Origin: Phoronis australis
Taxonomy: Eukaryota > Phoronida > Phoronidae
DNA length: 64,000 nucleotides
Direction: 5' to 3'
Assembly (NCBI GenBank): GCA_002633005.1
Contig: NMRA01000033.1
Location: 1,427,508 to 1,491,507 of the forward strand
Shown here: piece by piece, positions 14,101-25,681 of the stretch
Position numbering within the stretch: the first letter of the stretch is position 1
Layout: each line of letters begins with the position of its first letter
Translations under genes and position numbers: made by a program
Notes under the pieces: generated by a model
The model's input: the letters and a program-made list of their open reading frames with translations, nothing else
The model's database searches: none
Told to the model about the DNA's origin: nothing

Positions 14101-16370
14101 TTGGGGATGTTGAAAAGCTTGTCATCATTGTTTGGTTTGGCCTGGCTGGTCTAATTAGTGTGGTAAGACTTGTTTGGTTTGGCCTGGCTGGCCTAATTAG
14201 TGTGATAAGGCTGTCAGTTCTGTGTAGATCTGCTTTTGGTCATTACAATAGTATTAAGTCTGTGAACAATGGTTTGAAAGAAAATTCTGTCTTAGTGAAC
14301 TGATGGCATTGGGCTGTGTTCTATAGACTCAACATATTAGATGTTAATGAGTTGCAGTCTGGGCTGTGTTCTGTAGACTCAACATGTTAGATGTTAATGA
14401 GTTGCTGTCAGGGCCCTGCTCTGTAGACTCAAAATATTAGATGTTAATGAGTTGCTGTCAGGGCTTTGCTCTGTGGACCCAACATATTAGATGTTAATCT
14501 TCCCTTATGGAGTGGAAACAGTGTATTCTGTCCCATAAGTCGACACCTCAACTTCGCCGACCAATCACTTGTGTGGCTGCCATTTTGCTGCTTGGTTACG
14601 CTAGCAAGATCTCGAGCATCATTTTGAAACACTCGACTTTCACTCTCATGATATTACGTGGTCTTGTGTGATCTCACTTTTCTCACAACAAACTTGCTCC
14701 ACACAGTGCACCCCACAGCAGGTGTCTACCCCGAATCAACTGTTAAAGCACACTAGTAGTTGCATGATCTGTTGCAGACAAATATCTCTTTGAGTTTTTC
14801 TTAGCTATGTCACACTTTTCTACATGGTGCATTAATATGGCAATTAGCGTTTATGCAACATGTTGGTTTATGGCAAAGTATTAGAGACTGTGATGGGATA
14901 TCCAATGAGTTTACGAGCTTATTTTAGGTGCAATAAATCTGCCTTAAATCAAAAAAACAAAAATTGGATTTACACCACGTAGTTATAATATCATGTTCCT
15001 CACAGGGATTATCATTGGTCAATGGAAATTACGAATTAAATAAAAATAAAAAACTTTCAACTGATTTTTAAAGATATTTCAGTAGTATTTTTGTTTCATT
15101 TCTTTATGGATTTTCGCCACGTTATGTGTGACTTTACATAGATGAATTTCATAAAAATTTGTCATCTGTATCCTTTTCCATTGATTCTTGTTTAAGGCAT
15201 TTGGTGTGATGCCGGCCGTATTGTACAGAGACCACTGGTGGCCATTAAAGATTGACTTCTATGACTACGTGTATCCATGGAACTTTGTTACACTAGGCTT
15301 CATGGTTGCCATAGCACCCCTGATATTGGGGTGTCTTCTTGGAACTATTCACGTGTGCTTCATACAGGCATCGGGCCACATATCTCATGTAAGTAGAATT
15401 CCCACGACTCGATTTGCTGTGCTAAGAGAGTAGAGGTACTGACTTTCTATTTTGATTCCAAAAACAAAATACCCATATTGGAAGATTCAAATATGCGTTT
15501 ATTTTTGTTCAAATTGCGATGAATCCACCTTGTATACAAAAAATATATATAAGCTGGTCTGAAATTGTTCTTTACTAACTTAAGGCCAATTACTGGAGTT
15601 GTGGAGAACTCAGACGCTTCATTACTGCTCGAGACCAGGCCCATCTGGTGTGACTCCATAAGTCATTTAAGGCACTAGCAACGTCTTAAACAGGAGTTTA
15701 TTTTTAATCTAGATGTAGAACAAGTTGGGGCTAGTTTTGTAGCATGAACTGACCTGAGTGAAAAGCTAGTCATTTTGGCAGAAGGGAGGTTTATGGCTGC
15801 TGCAGCTCTAATTTCATGCATAATGTAAGATTCGTTCAGTCATTTTTGTTCTTCTTTTTTTTCCTCTCATGTCCTGCTTTATTGGTGTTTTTGTCATTTT
15901 TTGTTACATGAGAACAAGAATCTCTTCCACCTTCAAAAAGGATTCATTTGAGATTGTGCGCCGTGAAACTTTGTTCGATCGATTCTAATTTTTTACATAA
16001 AATGTTACTTTATGCATTATCTTGCTGGAAATATTGCAAGCTTATGGTCTAGTATGCAGACTCCTCTTTTGAAGTGGATCACTTCAGAATCTGTGCTAAA
16101 GATGCATAAGTCCGCCAGGTGTCATTGCTCACCACAAAAGGTTGAAAATGTACATAAAATATTCAATGGTCCTCAATGTAAATATTCTTACAGAGAGTAT
16201 GGTCGGCATTCCATGCGGAAGATGATGATGATTTTGACTTTGAAAATGATGACATCACAGCTGAAAAAGAGGTGTACAGAATGGCAGCCATAGAAAATAG
16301 GGGCTTCACTGAACGCTCAAGTAACGGCCTTGGTAGGAGCACCTCTTTAGAAAATATGGAGAGAATTTAG
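5134..16370 (+). CDS. Divergent SLC6-family (neurotransmitter:sodium symporter fold) membrane protein, 14 coding exons
   Basis: Fourteen exons join in phase into 614 codons: 5134-5269, 5935-6069, 6617-6800, 7610-7657, 8270-8402, 8959-9108, 9706-9812, 10859-10992, 11429-11565, 12503-12640, 13181-13277, 14086-14162, 15197-15388, 16194-16370. All introns are GT-AG. Length and the pattern of about 12 hydrophobic segments fit SLC6 carriers, plasma-membrane symporters of amino acids or amines. Retained family marks are the W-x-x-x-F start of TM1, the LVPY of TM2, the large loop with C140 and C149 around NTWNLPGC, the PSEEFY and SDGI motifs near 162-178, and a predicted N-glycosylation site at N233. 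The TM1 GLGNxWRFP signature reads DFRMFWNFL (30-38), the TM6 FSLGPGFG reads FSLKLWLG (273-280), and the TM8 GLDSQF reads GLQNVT (384-389). Sodium coupling is therefore doubtful. The C-tail is acidic (565-576). The start is the first ATG in exon 1, in good context (ACCATGG). Further 5' exons are possible, because exon 1 opens after an acceptor at 5123-5124. Confidence 0.9.
7165..7370 (+). repeat. Imperfect tandem repeat, about 50-bp unit, four copies, in SLC6-like intron 3
   Basis: The motif TCAAATACAGAG-AGTAGACTCCGGGCCC-TGGTCCCTGTTT recurs with drift around 7165, 7200, 7240, 7280 and 7325. The copies vary by substitution and small indels. It is an intronic minisatellite with no coding signal. 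Confidence 0.75.
8836..8896 (-). repeat. tRNA-derived SINE head (A and B boxes) in SLC6-like intron 5
   Basis: On the minus strand an A-box-like TGGCTCGGTGG (8894-8884) and a B-box-like GTTTGAATCCTGG (8848-8836) are spaced as in a tRNA gene. The stretch between them (CTCCGGACTCCCATTTG) is typical of SINE heads rather than of a foldable tRNA. It is likely a truncated Pol III retroposon. Confidence 0.65.
11185..11316. mobile_element. TA-flanked MITE, copy 1 (SLC6-like intron 8)
   Basis: The ends AAGTTCAATAACGC and GTTACTGAACTC are inverted repeats flanked by TA on both sides. The interior (TTTGCGAGATTACCTGAGATATTACC and a CATGTGATTTT stretch) matches the copies at 17620-17772 and 46634-46772. 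About 132 bp, no ORF. TA flanks suggest a Tc1/mariner-type mobiliser. Confidence 0.7.
13380..13620 (+). repeat. Interspersed repeat with TGGTCTCGAGCARTAACG core (SLC6-like intron 11)
   Basis: The segment contains GGTCTCGAGCAGTAACGGAA and flanking TTGGTCTC and GAGACCAA motifs. A related core occurs inverted near 15625-15640 (TTACTGCTCGAGACCA) and again at 62340-62580 (GGTCTCGAGCAATAACGAA). The boundaries are approximate. It is a dispersed family of unknown class. Confidence 0.5.
14129..14212 (+). repeat. 42-bp tandem duplication carrying the exon 12 splice donor
   Basis: The unit at 14129-14170 is repeated at 14171-14212 with four substitutions. It contains the last 34 bases of SLC6-like exon 12 and its donor. 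Copy 1 reads GTG followed by GTAAGA. In copy 2 the donor GT has become AT (GTGATAAGG), so only the first donor is usable. Confidence 0.85.
14305..14500 (+). repeat. Tandem repeat, about 52-bp unit, four copies, in SLC6-like intron 12
   Basis: Each unit contains GGGCTGTGTTCTGTAGACTC, then AACATATTAGATGTTAATGA and GTTGC. The copies begin near 14309, 14360, 14412 and 14462 with a few substitutions. No ORF or splice signal is associated. Confidence 0.85.
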
Positions 16371-17450
16371 ACTTATTGTATTGTTACATAGTATTTTTAA
16401 TCCTGATTTGTATACATGTGTGCATACACTGTGTAAATTTTTTTTTTTTGAAGCATGATGAAATGTAAGTTGTTTATAAAGTTCGTTATTGTGAGGATAT
16501 TTTTTTAGTTATCAAGAAAATACATTCCGTTGCATGCCAGATTATTTATTAACCTTTATCATGTGATGTCCGTCTTTCTAACTTTAAAAAATCTTTAAGA
16601 GCCAGATTTAGAAAAAAAGATGTCTAAGCATGCACCATGAAATCTCCCTTACAGTACATTTGGATTACATTCCGAAGTATGTGTTGTAAGGTCAAAAAAG
16701 CAGACGGTTCTGGTCTTTACCCCGACTCATTTTGGAACGTGCAGCCACTAAGTGTAACAATAAAACGCCAACTCGCATCAATTTCAGCTGAGATCCCACG
16801 TGTTTTTGAAAAGCCTGATATGCAATGGCAAGAGCGGTTTGAAACTCTATGATTTGCTAAAGATAAGTAAAAAAAAAACAACTTCCGCATCAGTTTGCTC
16901 ATCTTAGATGGATTATTTTCTGGAACAAGTGATCAATTAAAAAATTGCATCAGTTTGATTTTCAAAAAAGCACATCAGAACCTAGTATGCTTTTTTGGCC
17001 CAATATCACCAGGTGTTTGATGCACTATATTTATTTTGTACTTTCATCATTTAAGCTGGTGCTTTTGCATAAAGGAGATATTACTTTTGCATACATTTTT
17101 CTCTCTACGTCATGTTCACTTGGTTTTAAATCTGATCATGTCTTGGTTTTAACATCCCCTTTTATTTGTAGTTGTAAAAGTTATTTACAAGCTTATGTTT
17201 TTATTGTTGTGGGTTTGATGTTGATCACTAGACACATTCCAAAGTTTTATTATTATATTTCTTGGACTGTCAATTTAGAATAATTGTTTCAAAGTTTTTT
17301 ATCTAAAGAATGTTGAACTATTTCAAAGTGTGGAATTTTGAACAATGTTCCACACAAATCACATACCTCTTGTTTCAATAATATGCAACACTGTCTTGTA
17401 AATTGGTATACATTTTGTACATACTTGTAATAAATCAACGGTATTTTTAT
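16371..17450 (+). other. 3' UTR of the SLC6-like gene with polyadenylation signal
   Basis: A+T-rich sequence follows the TAG at 16368-16370 with no convincing ORF. An AATAAA hexamer at 17429-17434 is the first canonical signal I see, giving a 3' UTR of about 1.07 kb. Cleavage would fall near 17450. The end is inferred from the hexamer only. Confidence 0.5.
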
Positions 17451-20400
17451 GATCACTGTGGTTTACAAAAGGACAACACACCCAATGGTCATAGTATGGA
17501 TACAATGTTTTTGCTATCTGTATCATCATATTCTGAGGATTGAAGTTTTACTTGAACAGCATTCATTCAAGGACACATTTTTTGACACAAGCCAGCCAGT
17601 CATGAACGTAACAAGGGTAGAGTTCAGTAATGCTACATGTAGAACCTCACAAGGACCTGGCTAGAAAAGCAAGACTTCGTGAGATTACGCAAGATGTTGC
17701 CGTTCATTTTAAATTATATCAGAACACGTGATTTTGATATATTTTTCTAGCCACGAGACAGCTACTGAACTCTACTCGGGTTCCTTGCATTTACTTGTAC
17801 ATCAGTAATGGTATAAGGATATGATCAGTATATTAAAGTGGATCTTGCACGCTAATTCCTTATCTCGGTCTGTGACTGCTTGGTCAAATTAACACAACAA
17901 AAAAATGACGGATGTGAATATGAAGTATGCTGAAAATTGACAAATGTTTTTAAGAAAAAAAGTTTTGTGCAGGAAATGATCCTCTGTAAATTTCTCAACT
18001 ATGTAAATCTCTCATACGTGACAGCAAGTATCGTGACGTGGTGTTGGGAATTACACTGCATGATGCGGGCTATTTGAGCTCTCAAGGTACGTCATTACTG
18101 CAAAGGTCATCTACAGATTTGTAGATTTTTTGTTTTCACATTTACAAGTTGTCGATGAATACAAGTGCACTTTGTTTAGCGTAGATGATGTTCAAATAGC
18201 ATTGTACAGTAACGGTTGTTTAGTTCCTGCTATACAGTCATTTGCTTAGGAGCACGCAAATACATCTTTAAGTAATCAAATAAGTCAAACAGGAAATATT
18301 TCTCAATAAAATTTCAAACGCCTATGCTACTCCCTGTAGTGCAGTTTGGAAATAGCATATTTAATGGATTTCTGCTAATGGTATTTTTCAAGTGACCTCC
18401 ATTTGTACATAGCTTAGTGCCAAGTTATCTACAGCAACTGCAAATTTCATGTATTTTTGTGAACAGGTTGCCTTGGCAACTCTTGAAATGTCACATACAG
18501 TGTGCTTAGCGTATGGGGTTGTGAAATCTATATCCTTCTCATGACCTCTTCGTTTCCAAGACGTTCGAGCAATTCTTGACAAAACCAGAGTTGAGCGTAT
18601 CTGGCAATTTTCGACCAATATTTCTTCAAATTTTTCGTTCCTGTGTTCTGCTATCCACTGTTGACCTTTCTGTATAACCCAGTTAAGGTTTGCAAGATGA
18701 CTCCCAAGTTAATCCTGCAGGAACCCACTTTTCAAGCAACTATACATGAAGTCTTTCACTTGGTTGCAGAAGTGTACCTGCTTTGCTTGGAAAAGAGTAA
18801 ACTAGAGTTTTTTAATTATAGAATGCAGATATATATTTTCCCCCAAGAACAAGACACAAATTTGTATGTACATGCAGGTGCGTATTTGCATATGGTGTAT
18901 ATTTCATTTGGGTGTAAAAATGCATATAAACAGGATTAACAACTGGCTCCACTGAGACAGCTTGGTTGTTTTTTATACACGCCAAGAGAGGGGGTACTTT
19001 TTGAAACCACTGAAGCTTTACTTCCCGATTCTAGTCTTGTCCCAACAATGCCTCTGAATTGTTATCAGATAGATTTATAATGTACAGAGACAACAGAAAG
19101 TAAGCGTCAAGGGTAATAGTCAATCATTTATTTACAAAATTATATATAATTCATTCATAACAATGAACAATGTACTGTAGAAAAACCAGCGTAGCACGCC
19201 CATCTAATGCCACTCTTCCACATTCAAAATTTTCCAACAAAATCCTAAACTCAAACCAAAACAATTCTGCATGTGAAGATAAAATTTTACTGCTCAGAAC
19301 TAATTAGATTCGGTGGCATTTATCCCTGGTCAACCTTTCGAGACAATGCATTGCATATTTTATGATCAGACAGAACACCTTCCTTTGCATATAATTAAAA
19401 CATTCATTACTGTGCAACATATGAAATGACCAAAGCTTGCTCCCAAATGGTCTTCAACAAATAACATACCGGTAATGCAATTTTAAACATGCAAGTGTGG
19501 ACACCCCTTGTGCAGGCGCGGTCTGGTCAATTTGCATTTTGATTGGTTTTTTAACGTTTAACTTTTGAGTCCCCTATTTTAGCACAATTTGGAACATTAG
19601 CGGTGTGAATACGCCTATCAAAATGGGTCCCACACGCTCAAACTTCGGATTCTACCGGCTCTCGTTTCTATCTGGTAAGAATCTCAACTTTTTAACTCTA
19701 TTGGGTCTCATTACTATCTGGTAAGAGTCTCAACTTCCCAACTGTTTAGGTTTTACTTTAGCTTACAAATTTTTCATTACTCGACTTTGGGTACTGACTT
19801 AGCTGACTTGGGAGCCATTCCAAACCTTGTGAGGGTACAATGACGACAGAAGCTAATGATGTGTTGTAAGTTTGTAGATTTGTACTTTATATATAGCGCA
19901 TAATTAACTCATTAGATATCTCTTCTCCCTTGTTTCTCTCTCTATAAGTTGTCACCATGGTTCTCTCGTATGCAATTCGAACGAGTGAATAAGTAGTATT
20001 TTTATCGGCTACGAACAGCCGACACTTAAGATACTACTGAAGTAGATCGGTACTGGTTGCTCTACCGTTTCCCGTTTCACAAGCACATAGAGCCCTACAG
20101 ACACATAGAGACCTTCCAGAGACACACAGAGCCCTTCTACAGACATATACCTGAAAAAAGCGCTAACATGGTTTCTCAAACAATTAAGTTGACAAATTTT
20201 GTGAGATGCTTTCTGTATTGGCAGAGACTCAAGAGAACTGATTCGATACCACTCAGTAAGAAATTTGGACAGTGAATGTTAGGGTGCAGTGTGTTGACAT
20301 AACACGACTACTGGGAGATAAAAGACAGTGTCACACTAAAGCAACTCCTTTTCAACACAAAGAACAGAATTACATAAACCCATTGCACAAAGTAGTTATT

Positions 20401-20700
20401 GTCCCCAGGGCACAGTTAATTAGTAAAGCAAAGTAGTTAATGATCTAATCAGATTTCAGCCAGCCCAGCAATTGTGAATGCAGGATTGAACCTTATAATG
20501 AGACTTCTAGCAAAAGGAGTTTTTTTATTCAAATGAGATGAAGCATGGGACACAAAAGATATTGACAACAAAGCACTTCGAGCAGGCTAATAGGAAGCAC
20601 ATCAGCTGTAGGCAAATGGGTTCGAATCGGTGGCCGCAAGGGCGCTGGGACATGAGGAAAGCTCACCTGGTCTCCAGTTACAGCAGTTCAGCTCTCCAAC
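17451..20700. other. Intergenic A+T-rich stretch with minor repeats
   Basis: Besides the MITE at 17620-17772, I see a two-copy, roughly 46-bp repeat around 19665-19735 (TCTATCTGGTAAGA-TCTCAACTT) and a short CAGACACATAGAG-type repeat at 20080-20150. On the minus strand AATAAA at about 19132-19127 could end a minus-strand transcript, but I found no coding exon for one. ORFs at 18388-18618 (-) and 18643-18939 (+) have no recognisable features. Confidence 0.4.
17620..17772. mobile_element. TA-flanked MITE, copy 2 (downstream of the SLC6-like gene)
   Basis: Inverted ends GAGTTCAGTAATGC and GCTACTGAACTC lie between TA dinucleotides. The interior shares the GCGAGATTACG-type core and an ACACGTGATTTTGA stretch with the other two copies. 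About 153 bp. Confidence 0.75.
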
Positions 20701-21654
20701 TGCTGTTTATAATCTAAAAAGTATCAACTTGCCAACAAACTATTATTACTGTTGACAATAGATGGCACTCGATTACTTTGCTCTACAGATATGCAGACCG
20801 TTAACGTGACACGGGCAACACGTCAACATGGTGACAACCAATCTGATGTGGATTGTGTTTTAGACAATAATTGTGAAAAATCTGAGCACAAATCGTGTGC
20901 GACACTGTCTTTACACTGCTCTACAATGCAGTCCACCGTTAGCTCCAGACCACCATCACTGCCACTGTGTTCAAAATGGACTCCTCAAAGAGTTGTGAAG
21001 TAGCTGGGTGGGCATGCCAGAGGGACTGCTTCTTAGATGACCAACATGAGGATGGACTGATTGATACTGGCCAGTGTTTTGACTGCCGGGAAAGACTGAA
21101 GTCTTAAACCATTAACACAAGGTATTGTCAAGCGCTTTGTGGATGCGGGTGCAAAGCAGCCACAAGCCATCTATGTTGATGAGACTGCTGTGTTACATAT
21201 GCATGAGGCTCCAGTCTTCAAAAGCTGTCTGCTCCCTGGACGTCGCCCATCTGTCTGGACTGTTGGCACTTCATGAGGCGCTTTTCAACTGCTTGCCATA
21301 CAAAGTCACATCCCCTGTACAAAGTGTTTCTCCACCAGCAGTATGCTTGCATCTTTGAATGGCAGGCAGCAGACAAGTTGCACCTGGCAACGCGAAGGCA
21401 CCAAGAAAGCAAGGAAAGAAGGGACCGGACACCTACGTAAGTTGACAAGGCCACCAAAGGAAAAAAAACCTGCCACTTAACTACCGCCAAAGGACCAGAC
21501 TTCTACACATTATTGAGAAACGAACTGAGAGCTTGCTCAGGCTTCTGGATGGTGAAGCCGGAAGGGACACATTGGGGTTCCCACTTCATGACAGTGAGAA
21601 AGTGTGATCAATCTGGATAACACAGAGGCAACACCTGAAGTGTATATTGTAAGC

Positions 21655-22003
21655 TGTTGATAGAACTGTTGCCAAAAACTAATGTATAAAATGGCGATTC
21701 AATGCTCATTGGTAACCTAATACATTGCAGCGCTCTTGTTGGTCCGGGTGTGTTGGCCCAGTGGCCTGATGCAAGCCGTGTTGTTGCGGGGATATACTCC
21801 ATCTTGTGTAACCTGTAACAGTCCAACGGAAAGGGTCGTGGCAAAGCTGTCTCAGGAAGATGGTCCAATGTTTTGGAGGACTACAGCAAGATTCAGCATC
21901 TGCTGATTAACAATGCCAAAGTCATGGACCAAACTTCCTTGGCATTATACCACATTTATCAATATACACATTCACAATTACTAGGATTAGTATAGGAATT
22001 TAG
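21655..22003 (+). repeat. First copy of a ~345-bp direct duplication inside the DUF6729-like remnant
   Basis: This runs from CAAAAACTAATGTATAAAATGG-like sequence to CTAGGATTAGTATAG and is repeated 757 bases downstream with scattered substitutions. Copy 1 has an in-frame TAA after LCNL where copy 2 has CAT (His), so the copies decayed separately. Confidence 0.85.
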
Positions 22004-22409
22004 CAAAACTTGGCAAAGTATCTTGTGGGTCCTTGAGAGTGCCAATACCTGGATGAGGAGCAAGTGAACACCATAGTCTCTTTATGAAGTGCATTGGACC
22101 CATATGACAAGATAAGGGTCAGTTATCCAGCACGTTCCCGTGACCGCATTGCGCAAGGGAGGTTTAAGTCTCCAAGGTCAAAGTCGGGGACCGAGACTAC
22201 TGGCCTGGAAAGCACAAATAGGTACAATTCGTTGGAAAGGGTACTTTGCATTATAATGCCTTAAGATCTTGGAATGTTATTTAAACTCTTGATACAATAC
22301 TGCTGTTAACTGTTGTCTTTTCAAATATATTCTAAACATAGTTACTATCATATTAATATACAAAGTATTTAATATTAATTTATAACTTTTTGAAAAAAAT
22401 GTGAGCTTT

Positions 22410-22760
22410 TGATAAAACAGTTACCACAAACTAATGTATGAAATAATAATTCAACACTCATTGGTAACCTAATAGATTGCAGAGCCTTTGTTGGTCCGGG
22501 GAGTGTCGGCCCAATGGCCCAACATGACCTGTGTTGTTGCTGGTATATGCTCAATGTTGTGTAACCTGCATCAGTCCAAAGGAAAGGGTCGTGGCAAAGG
22601 TGCCTCAGGAAGGTGGTCCAATGTTTTGGAGGATTATATGAAAATTCCACATCTGCTGATTAACAATGCCAAGGTGATGGACCAAACTTCCTTGGCATTA
22701 TACCACATTAATCAGTACACGCTGTCACAATAATTACTAGGATTAGTATAGCAATTCAGC
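22410..22760 (+). repeat. Second copy of the ~345-bp duplication
   Basis: It is homologous to 21655-22003. Its frame from about 22490 to 22733 is still open and encodes the VVAGI to NNAKVMDQ block. A separate pair of homologous stretches (about 23080-23170 and 23570-23660, around CACCTGTATCACGTGCCC and AGCCAGGGTTCAATA) shows further duplication in this element. Confidence 0.85.
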
Positions 22761-24859
22761 CATGGGTTTATTTTGTCTTAATTAGAATTTTCAGCATACA
22801 ACATACATTTCAAGTTTTTTAAACTTGGACACTTAAAAGTTGATACTTTATTATCCTGAAGATATTAGCTAGTATATCGGTCAAGGGAATTTAGACTCTT
22901 AATTGAAGACAGCATTTGAACTAAGCTATTTTAGCTTACAACCAAAGTCACAGGAAAACAAATGTGAATTGTTCCCTGTATTGGAATTCCATTTGTACTT
23001 TGCTTCTTGTATTCACATTTTAATTACATTAATTTTATCAAAAGATAAAGAAGAATTCAGCAATCTATAACTGTTTCCTCACCTGTATCACGTGCCCAAT
23101 CACGTAAAGAGCTGCTGGGCGTCGGGAGAGAAGTGAGGTTGAAGTGGTCATATTTTAGGAAGCCAGGGTTCAATAAATGTAAGTTCTGTGGGAAGTTCAA
23201 AATTGCAGCAACTGGACACAGTCAGATGAGCAAACCGATTTGCGTCTCTTACTGCCCAGCACGAGAGGGAGCTGATGGCACAACAGTAGAACAATGGAAA
23301 AAGCAGTTAACAAAATAGTCCCATTTTTAATCTGTCAAAGTCAGTGAAGTGTGGTTAAAATTGCAGGCATTTGCATTTTGTATGCGGTTTATGGTTATGT
23401 AAATCTTGAACCCGCCGTGGAAATATATATGGCAAACATTTTTAAGTCTGGACTGCCCCACCCGTCATGCTGGCACCTCAGATTCTCTCCCAGTTTAAGC
23501 TTTAGCAATCTACTTCTGTCATCAAACAGTACAGGGTCATCTAACTCCAAATGGATGTTACTTGCGTCATCCGTTTCATCACCTGTCTCATGTGCCCCAT
23601 CAGGTAAAGATCGTCGGGTGAGAGGCGTGTTGCTAATAAGCAGTCTCATGTTAAAAAGCCTGGGTTCAATACTTCGTTTGCAATTAGCTCAGCATGCAAA
23701 GTAATTAACAGTTCTGTTTGGTCTATGTAGGAAAGAAATGGGATGTCGTCACTAAGCCTGATGGCATGCGCTTTATCACCAACATCACCTTCACGGGAAG
23801 TTCCCTTTATATAGCAGCAGAGACAGTAAACTTTGCTTTGTGTCGAAGACCACTGACAATGTGCAACTACAAGGCAAAGATATTTTAGAACACATCCACA
23901 GCTACTGAATACGGTAAAAAATACTTATGTAACAGGAGTTCTCGAACTTTGTTTGGGTTTTAAGCTATTACTTAAGCTTGATGACAACTGTGGTGTATGA
24001 CGTTTATAAACATTTCTTTGTGGCGAATTCTCATTGGTTAATTTTTAGTGTATCGCATTTGATGCGGCGTTTCAGCCGAATTTCTTTTCAAGAAAAGACG
24101 CGTTTTGGTTTTCTCTAAAAATTCTACATTCTTTTTCTGAGTCTTACGGGTCGTAGGCATACCATGCTAGCTGGTAAGACAATTGTAAAACTAACAAATT
24201 TACACTTTACAAAGTATTTTTTTAATTTATACGGCTGATTCTCCGGTAGTAAAATCACTCGTGCTGAAATGGGTGGATCTGTTCTGTGAGTTATGATTAT
24301 CACGTTGATGTGTTCAACATAATTAAATCCTATTTCAATAGAAAGATTATTTTATTTAAAACATCAACGTTCACAAATACGGGTTTTCGTTGGAACAGAG
24401 AAAACACATCATAAAGTCTCTGTCATAATAATAATATGACATATCTTCATTTACATAAAAGGAGCGTTTGTGCTGAAAATAATCAAGATAAAACATGTAC
24501 ACTAATTACCTCAAACATATGAATTTGAGAAACTGTGATCAAAATTAAATGTAGTACGCCCGATACGTAATAATTTCCAGTCACATACAGCGCCATAGTC
24601 AACCATTACTGAGTGAAGGAATGGTGAGCCAGTTTGCTTATGTAGTCACATTTTCTTTCGAAGTTTTTTAATCAGGAAAGTTAGCATCATAATTACTGAC
24701 ACGATTGTACTAGGCACTGCATGCGTCTTATTGTGAACAGTCCCTTTTTTGCTCTCCTTTTGAAATGGCCAACTTTCTTAAGCACGTAGTGTTTAAAATA
24801 TCCATATTTTGTGAATAGTTTGAGATGTGACTTTTCACTTAGTGTTCTGGGCATCTTGC

Positions 24860-25187
24860 AGTGTTGATGCCTTCATTGAGTCACCCACATCTGCTGGTAC
24901 TTATAACTACAATATTGCCTGCTAGAGATTTCAACCTAGAGGACAACAGAAGGAGTTTTTTGTTCGACTTGCTCCCTCGCAAATTAAAGGTCAAGCTAAA
25001 CCGGGTGTTGGAGGGATAACAACAATATCAGTCTACAGAGAGATGAATGTTGCAGAGACACTCCGCCCTAAAGTGGTCATCCTACATGTGAGAAGAGGTT
25101 CACCAGCGGCTTTTAAGCCTCACCTAACATTTACAGCAGGTCTATCAAGTGCTAGCCATTCTAATGACTTGTATCTTGTATAGGTAC
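24860..25187 (+). pseudogene. Long frame with a single stop, candidate broken coding segment, unidentified
   Basis: A frame from 24860 reads SVDAFIESPTSAGTYNYNIA, meets one TAG (24923-24925), then continues about 85 codons through GQQKEFFVRLAPSQIKGQAK and VILHVRRGSPAAFKP to TAG at 25183-25185. A second frame over 24860-24990 also stays open (LPARDFNLEDNRRSFLFDLL). Both cannot be real. I do not recognise either product. Upstream AG at 24858-24859 could be a splice acceptor. Confidence 0.25.
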
Positions 25188-25681
25188 AACCTGGCAGGAT
25201 ACGACAAGAAGGCAAATAACTTGAATAGTTCGCTGTGGGAGACATTCCAACATTCTCCCAATAAAATGTTCTGGTGCTGCAGACGATTTCACAACAACTG
25301 CAAACCTATGCACCATGACCAAGTGCATAAGAACGCGCAAGGCCACTAACAACAGTATAGGTCGCTTTTAAGGATACCATCGTGATAAATGCCAGAAAAC
25401 AGTGTCAGTGATTGCTGTTTCTTTAGATTCCATAGTTTTAGAACTAGGCGACAGCCAAATCCACGAAGGAGATTACCAATACTAACACTTGCATAACTTT
25501 GGCTTTTCTGAGAAAAGGGTGTTAAAATTTGCCTTAACTCCCTCTTGAATGAGCTCTCAATATAATGGGAAATGAGTAAAATATAACTTTGTCATTATAG
25601 TTAATCGAAATATTTTAACATTTGTATGATGCCCATGGATAGATTTCAAATGTGAAGATATTGATTTATATTATTTAGGCA

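Larger units (their letters stand above)
20750..23700 (+). pseudogene. Decayed, internally duplicated multi-copy element with DUF6729-like protein fragments
   Basis: Several frames give pieces of one protein type broken by stops and frameshifts. At 21237-21440 the frame reads LDCWHFMRRFSTACHTKSHP, then YKVF and ACIFEW. At about 21505-21605 it reads KRTESLLRLLDGEAGRDTLG, then a stop. At 21740-21990 and again at 22495-22735 it reads AQWP, VVAGI, SGRWSNVLEDY and LLINNAKVMDQTSLALYH. At 23133-23318 a small Cys/His motif reads CKFCGKFKIAATGHSQ. From memory these blocks belong to long proteins present in many copies in fish, lancelets, molluscs and hemichordates (I associate them with DUF6729), thought to be mobile. 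The reactions they perform are unknown to me. The element is clearly dead here. Confidence 0.6.

Noticed and set aside
16194-16290. GATGATGATG run at 16220 as a microsatellite
   Set aside because: It encodes the acidic Asp run of the SLC6-like C-terminal tail in frame.
18643-18939. 98-codon plus-strand ORF downstream of the SLC6-like gene
   Set aside because: No motif, no homologous look, and it lies in A+T-rich sequence where such ORFs arise by chance.
20610-20660. GGTTCGAATC B-box-like word near 20620 as a tRNA or SINE
   Set aside because: No A box at the right distance; left unassigned.
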